DNA of 10,860 bases, from contig JAOPZD010000220.1 of NCBI GenBank assembly GCA_025964295.1, positions 1 to 10,860 on the forward strand. Reading direction: 5' to 3'. The position numbers were made by a program, and so were the translations under genes. The notes under the pieces were generated by a model. That model was not told the origin of the DNA. It worked only from the letters and a program-made list of their open reading frames with translations, and searched no databases. Position 1 is the stretch's first letter; the number at the start of each line of letters is the position of its first letter. Below are positions 6,454 to 10,860 of the stretch, in pieces. The DNA is from Conexibacter sp. GTDB lineage: Bacteria > Actinomycetota > Thermoleophilia > Solirubrobacterales > Solirubrobacteraceae.

Positions 6454-8628
6454 CTAGACCCCCTGTACTCGAACACGGACGACGCCCGATCGGCCCGTTG
6501 CAAACGGATATCCCGTCTCAGGCGGAACCTTCGCACGGAAGTGGTAGGTCTGGTTTCCGCGGGTGCCGTCGAAGCGGTAGTCGTAGGCCCACGAGCCCTT
6601 GTGGCCGGCGCGCGTTGTCGCGAAGGTCCGCCACTTGCCGCGCACCCAGACCTGGACCTCGACGATCTTTCCGTCCTTGGGGATGCGCCCGGTTCTGATG
6701 CGACCGTGGAAGCGCACCGATTCGCCGTTGACCCGGCGGCGGTGGTTGGGCCGCATCGAGGTCTGAGAGCGCACGTTCAAGTTGAGGTTCTCGGTCGCGC
6801 TGCGAATCTGGTTGGTGCCGCCGTACTGGATCTTGATCGACCGGCTCGGCCCCTTGCGTACCAGGAACGAGAACGCGCCCTTCCGGCTCGTCTTGACCGT
6901 GGCGATCAGCCGTGGCGGCGTGACGCCGTCCTTGATCTGCGTCCACGCCTGCACCTCGACGTCTTGCAGCGGGTTGCCCTCGGGGCTCTTCAGCGTTCCG
7001 CGCACGCGGACGAGCTGGCCGTAGCGGGCATACGCTGAGCGGGCCAGATGGGCCTTGCTGCCGTGGCGAACCACGACGCCGGACTTCAGCGAGGTCTTCA
7101 GCCGTAGCGGCAGCGTGACCGTCTCGGCGCTGCCGTCGGTGCGCGTGGCGGTCGTGCGTTGGTTGCCGGCGACATCGGTGGCGGTGGCCTGCAACTCGAA
7201 GACGCCGTCGCCGAGGTGCTGATCGTCGACATGGGCGACGAGCTGCCCGTCCTGGACCGCGGTCGGCAGCGTCAGCCAGTTGCCGACGCCCTGGCGCCGC
7301 ATCTGGATCTGGCCCGACGCGACGCCGGAGCCCAGGTCGCTGGTCTGCACCGCGATCAACGTGGGGTCGTTGGGATCGGGAGCCAGGAAGGCGAGGTTCG
7401 GGCTGGCGTCGTCGTAGCGCAGCGTCACCGGCGGGGCCGCGAGGCGGTCGTCCTGGTTGCCTGCCGCGTCGCGCAGCCACAGCTTGAAGGTGTAGGCACC
7501 GGGCGCGGGCAGCTTGAGGTGCGTCAGCGACGTGAGGGCGGCGCCGTTGGCCGAGCCGTGTGTGCACGACGCCGTGGCCGTCGACGGCGTCGGGCACAGG
7601 TCCCACTCGGCGCCAGCCACGGGGGCGCCACTGGCGGGCGGCGTCGAGGTCCAGTTGACGGTGAAGTCGTTGGTCGGCCGCCATCCGTCGCCACCGACGA
7701 CCGCCACGTTCTGCGGCGGGTCCGGCGGCGAGTTGTCGATGTAGACGGTCCTGGAGACCGAGGACGTGTTGCCGGCGGCATCGGTCGCCGAGAGCGTCAA
7801 CGAATGCGGGCCGTCTACGCCGAGACCGGCCGTGACGATCGACTTGTCGAGCGACTGCTGCGGGCACGGCGCCGCATAGGTGAAGTCACAGCCCGCCGTC
7901 TGGTTCTGCACGGGCTGGCCGTCGACAGCGACCGCCGTTTGCTGGATGCCGGATCCGTCGCTGGCGTCGAAGCCGATGGCCTGGCTGCCCGCCAGCCAGC
8001 CGTTGCTCGTCCAGAGGCTCCCGCGACCGCCGGAGAGAGCGGGAGCGACATCATCATGAACTCGCACATCGACGTTGCGCAGGTGGATCGAGGCGACGCC
8101 GTTGCGGGTGCACGATCCGGCTCCGCACCGTGCTTCGATGCGAACCCGCGGCGCTCCGACGGCGTAGGTGTAGCGGCCGCCGAGGAAGGTGTTTTCGTCG
8201 GTCTGAAACTGGCTGTCGCAGCTCTGGCCTGCGGGAAGGCCGAAGAGGATGTTGCCGGCCAGGTCGCGGTTGCCTCCGACGAGCTCGACGCCCCAGCTGC
8301 AGTCCGGGCGGCGCATCCCGACCTCGAAGCTGATCGAGTCGATGGAGTTGCCCTCGGGCGCGTCGAAGATCATGTACGCGCCCTGCAGGAACGTCGATGC
8401 CGCGCCGTCGTAGACGTTGCGGGCCATGATCCCTTGCCTGGCGGGGCAGTCGGTGTAGGCGGTCATCCCACCGTCGGCCGCCGCGCCCCATGAGTGGTTG
8501 GCGCCGCCAGCGACCGTCTGGTTGCAGGAGATGACGTCATAGCCGCCGGCGAAGGCCGGCCGCGGAGCGACAACGAGGGCGATGAAGATGAGCGCGGCGC
8601 CGAGCACGGGCCGCAGATGGCGGGTCAT
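6454..8628 (-). CDS. Large secreted multi-domain beta-sandwich (Ig-like) surface protein
   Basis: This 724-residue protein has a signal peptide at 1-27 (MTRHLRP, hydrophobic core, APRPAFA before GGYDV). Residues 29-192 form a Cys-containing N-terminal domain (CNQTVAGGANHSWGA...) that looks like a lectin-type beta sandwich. Then come three Ig-like modules, at about 195-298, 301-407 and 408-506, two with the typical DAAGN and one with the DVAGN signature of bacterial surface repeats. The C-terminus has two further beta modules (about 510-620 and 625-724). The first, with RGTLKSPEGNPLQDVEV and GAFSF, resembles a carboxypeptidase-regulatory-like fold. No LPXTG motif or membrane anchor is seen, so it is released or held non-covalently. 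The start at 8628 is chosen because AGGAGG lies five bases upstream; an in-frame start 14 codons earlier would overlap the sigma gene end. Ligand and role are unknown; adhesion is inference. Confidence 0.85.
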   Translation of the reverse strand: MTRHLRPVLGAALIFIALVVAPRPAFAGGYDVISCNQTVAGGANHSWGAAADGGMTAYTDCPARQGIMARNVYDGAASTFLQGAYMIFDAPEGNSIDSISFEVGMRRPDCSWGVELVGGNRDLAGNILFGLPAGQSCDSQFQTDENTFLGGRYTYAVGAPRVRIEARCGAGSCTRNGVASIHLRNVDVRVHDDVAPALSGGRGSLWTSNGWLAGSQAIGFDASDGSGIQQTAVAVDGQPVQNQTAGCDFTYAAPCPQQSLDKSIVTAGLGVDGPHSLTLSATDAAGNTSSVSRTVYIDNSPPDPPQNVAVVGGDGWRPTNDFTVNWTSTPPASGAPVAGAEWDLCPTPSTATASCTHGSANGAALTSLTHLKLPAPGAYTFKLWLRDAAGNQDDRLAAPPVTLRYDDASPNLAFLAPDPNDPTLIAVQTSDLGSGVASGQIQMRRQGVGNWLTLPTAVQDGQLVAHVDDQHLGDGVFELQATATDVAGNQRTTATRTDGSAETVTLPLRLKTSLKSGVVVRHGSKAHLARSAYARYGQLVRVRGTLKSPEGNPLQDVEVQAWTQIKDGVTPPRLIATVKTSRKGAFSFLVRKGPSRSIKIQYGGTNQIRSATENLNLNVRSQTSMRPNHRRRVNGESVRFHGRIRTGRIPKDGKIVEVQVWVRGKWRTFATTRAGHKGSWAYDYRFDGTRGNQTYHFRAKVPPETGYPFATGRSGVVRVRVQGV

Positions 8629-8633
8629 GTGAG

Positions 8634-8639
8634 CCTCCT
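8634..8639 (-). promoter_or_regulatory. Perfect AGGAGG ribosome-binding site of the secreted protein gene
   Basis: AGGAGG on the minus strand, five bases from ATG 8628, decides that start. It suggests strong translation of the surface protein compared with the sigma gene before it, whose start region is weak. Confidence 0.8.
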
Positions 8640-8666
8640 GGAGAGATCCGGTGCTCCTTAGTCGAC

Positions 8667-9989
8667 TCACGGCGTGAACTCCCCTCCCCCATCTTGTGGC
8701 GCGGCCGCCGGCTGCTGCGGCGCAGAGGTGCTTCCAAGGTTGCCGGGACCGAACTCCGCGCTGCCCTTCGGGGCGGGCGAAGCAGGCGGCGTGGACTTCG
8801 TCGAGCTCACCGGCGTCACGCGCTTGCTCGACTTGGCCTTCTTGGACTTGGCCTTCGTCGACGTCGTCGTCTTCTTCGGAAGCCGGACGACCTCGACGTG
8901 GTCACGCGCAGGCTCAACGACGCGCGGCTTGGCGTGATGAGGTCGCACGGCCGCCTTCGTCACAGGACGCTCTTGCAGATGGTGGGCGACGTCGACGCAG
9001 ATCGCGCCCGTGCCGCCAATCGCGAGGCAGAGCCCCACGACCTTCGCCGTGACCGCACCCGCCCCGACACCAGCGCCGCCCGCGCCAGCCTGCTCGACCA
9101 GGCCCGTGTTCGACAGACCGCGCCCGGTGATGCGATCGGTGAGCTGCCGCGTGCTGGCCCAGAGCTCATCGAGGCGGCTCGTCGCTCCCGCGATCGCCCT
9201 GAGCCGGTCATGTTCCTCGGCCAGCACCGGCATCGGCAGCACGGCGGCGACGTCGCCGAGGTTGGTCCGCATCGCATGCAACATCGCGCGGCACGCCGGA
9301 TCGCGGTCGACCATCGTCTGCGCCCGCCGCCGCTGACGTGACGACGCGATGCCCAACTCGCACGCCAACAGCAGACTGCGCTGCCGGCGCATCCACCGCG
9401 ACTCGCCGGTCTCGTCGACCGCAAGCTGGGCAGAGATCTTCTTGTAGGCGGCCGTGATGATCGCCTCGAAGCGCTTCTCGCCGATGCCGAGCTGGTCCTG
9501 GACCTCGCGCGCGCTGAGCTGCTGATCGAAGCGGAGCTTCAGCACCGCGGCCTGCTGCTCGTCGAGCGACTCGACGACCAGACGCAGCGCGTCGCCGTCG
9601 AGCCGCAATTGTGCCTGCTCATCGGGCAGGGCCTGATCGTCGGTCGCGGCGACCAGCACCGCGCTGAACGGATCGATCGCGTCGGGCCTGAGTCGTTTGG
9701 TCGCGTCCGCTGCGCGCCGCCAGGCGATCTTCTTCAGCAGCGCGCGCCGGTGCTGCACGACCTCACCGCGACGCTCGATCGTCAGCAGCTCGGCCCATGC
9801 CTCGTGGTAGATCTCCTCCGCGTCGCGCAGGCGCGGGAAGTCGGCGCCGAGCATGCCCAGGACCGCCGCGCGGTGCTCGGCGTAGTCGCGTTCGATCCCG
9901 GCGTCGCGCACCGGAGGCTTGGAGTCGGTCGAGGGCATGTCGACGGTCAGCACACGGCTGCTGCCCTCTCTGTCGACGAGCTCCCGCAA
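8667..9989 (-). CDS. ECF-like sigma factor fused to a membrane anchor and extracytoplasmic tail ending GEFTP
   Basis: This protein has about 440 residues, far longer than a usual ECF sigma factor (about 200). Region 2 lies at about 35-100 (DAEEIYHEAWAELL, matching the DAED..QE core, then KKIAWRRAAD). Region 4 is at about 133-190 (VESLDEQQAAVLKLRFDQQLSAREVQDQLGIGEKRFEAII, shown here in part: LDEQQAAVLKLRF). A helical linker (200-290) contains DPACRAMLHAMR, like the N-terminal domain of anti-sigma factors but with one Cys and no zinc site. One membrane helix at about 307-333 follows, then a Lys/Ser/Pro-rich outer tail with EFGP and the end GGGEFTP. TTG 9989 is chosen because GGAGG lies eight bases upstream; TTG 10004, GTG 9953 and ATG 9938 are alternatives. 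It probably controls the surface operon that starts 38 bases downstream. Release by proteolysis is inference. Confidence 0.82.
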   Translation of the reverse strand: MRELVDREGSSRVLTVDMPSTDSKPPVRDAGIERDYAEHRAAVLGMLGADFPRLRDAEEIYHEAWAELLTIERRGEVVQHRRALLKKIAWRRAADATKRLRPDAIDPFSAVLVAATDDQALPDEQAQLRLDGDALRLVVESLDEQQAAVLKLRFDQQLSAREVQDQLGIGEKRFEAIITAAYKKISAQLAVDETGESRWMRRQRSLLLACELGIASSRQRRRAQTMVDRDPACRAMLHAMRTNLGDVAAVLPMPVLAEEHDRLRAIAGATSRLDELWASTRQLTDRITGRGLSNTGLVEQAGAGGAGVGAGAVTAKVVGLCLAIGGTGAICVDVAHHLQERPVTKAAVRPHHAKPRVVEPARDHVEVVRLPKKTTTSTKAKSKKAKSSKRVTPVSSTKSTPPASPAPKGSAEFGPGNLGSTSAPQQPAAAPQDGGGEFTP

Positions 9990-10020
9990 ACCCCCTACCT
10001 CCAATTGGTAGCGAGGGTTT
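9988..10020 (-). promoter_or_regulatory. Hairpin over the ribosome-binding site and start of the sigma gene
   Basis: On the minus strand AAACCC (10020-10015) pairs with GGGTTT (9993-9988), and CTACC (10011-10007) with GGTAG (9999-9995). They enclose a seven-base loop AATTGGA, with a 3x1 internal loop between the two stems. The GGAGG ribosome-binding site (10002-9998) is split between loop and stem, and the first bases of the TTG start lie in the outer stem. This could hold back translation, or the DNA inverted repeat could be an operator. The function is inference. Confidence 0.45.
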
Positions 10021-10157
10021 ACCGCATAGCTCGTCGACTGAATCCTCGTGCACCGTTTTTGCGCCCAAGCCCTGACTGCAGTTGTGCGTTCTCAGCGCTC
10101 GGGCGACCGGTGCGCTTCTCCCTCCCAGCCGGCGCCCTCTCGCGTGCCCTCTTGCAG
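10021..10157. other. Upstream region of the sigma/surface operon, no clear promoter seen
   Basis: These bases separate the terminator hairpin from the sigma gene start region and should carry its promoter. I find AT-richer patches (TTTTTGCG near 10056-10063 and GGTTTACC near 10016-10023) but no -35/-10 pair, and no ECF-type AAC/CGT pair, that I would defend. No coding potential is evident on either strand. Confidence 0.3.
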
Positions 10158-10181
10158 CGTCGAGGTCTTCTCACCTCGACG
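10158..10181 (-). terminator. Strong hairpin terminator after the right-edge gene pair
   Basis: The minus-strand transcript can form a perfect nine-base-pair stem: CGTCGAGGT pairs with ACCTCGACG around a six-base loop (plus-strand loop CTTCTC, 10167-10172). It lies 36 bases after the stop of the 152-aa gene. No U-run follows, which is common for terminators of high-GC actinobacteria. It separates the right-edge genes from the sigma/surface operon. Confidence 0.65.
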
Positions 10182-10217
10182 ACGTGCCCGCACGCGTCGG
10201 GCGCCGGCTCGGGACGG

Positions 10218-10676
10218 TCAGGCGGCGGCGTCGCCGTTCTGGACGAGGTCGTAGCCGATCAGCGTCTCGCTCCAGGCCGACGCCGTCGACACCGCATCAC
10301 GCAGCTCGACCGGCGTGCAGCCCTCGCTGCTGATGAAGCGCTCCAACGCGCTGACCAGCTGCTCAGCCGCCTCCGCCGTCGCGCCGCGAATCGCCGGACC
10401 CAGAAGCCACGTCGGCCCCGAGACAACCACGCGGCCTTGTTCATTCGGCTGTGTGGTCTCCAGGCGATCCAGCAGCCCGGTGATCGCGGCCAGGATCTCG
10501 GCCGACGTCCTTCCGTCATCGCCGACCGGAGCACCAAACCCTCGCTCCCGGAGCGTCGCCTCAGCATCGTCGGCAACCGCAGCTCGGTGATCGAGATCCT
10601 CCTTCAACCCGGCCAGCTCACGCTCGCGCAAGCGCAGCGTGAGCATCTCGGGATTGCCCGTGCCAATGACCTTCAT
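10218..10676 (-). CDS. Hypothetical 152-aa protein, N-terminal helical
   Basis: I do not recognise this protein. From ATG 10676 it reads MKVIGTGNPEM, then a charged helix able to form a coiled coil (about 12-46, LRLRERELAGLKEDL). A helical part follows (TSAEILAAITGLLDRLE, about 58-73), then a short beta-like segment (GRVVVSGPTWLLGPA) and a helical C-terminal region (AEQLVSALERFISSEG... about 101-152). No signal peptide or membrane helix is seen, so it should be cytoplasmic. The frame is open 18 codons further upstream, but that part would overlap the preceding gene. ATG 10676 lies seven bases after that gene's TAA, with AAGAG as a modest ribosome-binding site. It is co-transcribed with the partial gene to its right. 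Confidence 0.65.
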   Translation of the reverse strand: MKVIGTGNPEMLTLRLRERELAGLKEDLDHRAAVADDAEATLRERGFGAPVGDDGRTSAEILAAITGLLDRLETTQPNEQGRVVVSGPTWLLGPAIRGATAEAAEQLVSALERFISSEGCTPVELRDAVSTASAWSETLIGYDLVQNGDAAA

Positions 10677-10683
10677 CGTGCTC

Positions 10684-10860
10684 TTAGATGACGTTCGTCG
10701 GTTCCGGCGGCTGACCGCCGAGACGCTCACGGAGCTCGATCAGCTCCCGTGCGAGATCCAGCTGGCTCAGGTACTGCTCGACGCCCTCCAAGGTGTGCGG
10801 CATCTTGACCGGCTCCTCCCACTCGATCGAGCCGGGGATCAGGGCGAGCACGACGCCGCG
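10684..10860 (-). CDS. C-terminal 58 residues of an unknown gene, cut by the window edge
   Basis: An open frame enters from the right edge and ends at TAA 10686-10684. It reads RGVVLALIPGSIEWEEPVK, then MPHTLEGVEQYLSQLDLAREL, then IELRERLGGQPPEPTNVI. The codon choice is high in G and C at third positions and the composition is that of a soluble protein with a C-terminal amphipathic helix. The stop lies seven bases before the start of the 152-aa gene, so the two form an operon. The visible part is too short to assign a function. Confidence 0.6.
   Translation of the reverse strand, partial: RGVVLALIPGSIEWEEPVKMPHTLEGVEQYLSQLDLARELIELRERLGGQPPEPTNVI

Noticed and set aside
7159..8493. 444-codon plus-strand open frame opposite the secreted protein
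   Set aside because: Composition is dominated by Arg, Val, Gly and Ala with no motif; the minus strand has a signal peptide, a ribosome-binding site and Ig-like repeats.
8629..8670. Upstream start (14 codons earlier) for the secreted protein
   Set aside because: The extra residues precede a perfect signal peptide and overlap the sigma gene; the AGGAGG site fits only ATG 8628.
9609..10691. 360-codon plus-strand frame across the sigma gene, the terminator and the 152-aa gene
   Set aside because: It ignores the intergenic region and the hairpin terminator and has no coherent domain; a mirror frame of GC-rich DNA.

Overview
The window is high-GC DNA. Its gene content suggests an actinobacterial host, most likely of the class Thermoleophilia (Solirubrobacterales type). 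The best lineage clue is the gene at 5862-6404: its N-terminus (a YANVVAT membrane helix ending in ALGG.SYA, then an NSVG.EQIK.GAV segment and a short Gly-X-Y stretch) is a protein style I associate with that class. Nearly all genes lie on the minus strand.

Minus strand, 4927 down to 1: a compact conjugation (Gram-positive type IV secretion) operon. The order is a Pro-rich single-pass membrane protein, a TcpC/VirB8-like protein, a small signal-peptide protein with two membrane helices (pilin/TcpD-like), a TcpE-family protein, a VirB4-type ATPase, and the N-terminus of a secreted or membrane protein that runs off the left edge (probably the VirB6/TcpH-like channel protein). The genes abut or overlap (0 nt gap, ATGA, ATGA, 16 nt and 23 nt overlaps), so they are almost certainly co-transcribed and translationally coupled. 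Diverging from this operon, on the plus strand at 5106-5477, is a small helix-turn-helix protein. The 178-nt divergent spacer holds two short inverted repeats, so this protein is the obvious candidate regulator.

Minus strand, 9989 down to 5594: a second cluster made of an ECF-like sigma factor fused to a membrane anchor and an extracytoplasmic Lys/Pro-rich tail, a 724-residue secreted multi-domain beta-sandwich protein, a collagen-like membrane-anchored protein, and a 70-codon ORF. The first three look like one operon, a regulated cell-surface module. The small ORF has its own promoter, in which a perfect match to the Gram-positive LexA (SOS) box fills most of the spacer between -35 and -10.

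Right edge: a 152-aa protein of unknown function and the C-terminal 58 residues of another unknown gene, in tandem on the minus strand and followed by a strong hairpin terminator.

Overall this looks like the interior of an integrative conjugative element. A transfer apparatus, a surface module with its own membrane-tethered sigma factor, and a probable SOS-responsive small gene sit side by side. A shared C-terminal GEF motif on two otherwise unrelated single-pass membrane proteins, one in each cluster, hints that the modules may be functionally linked.
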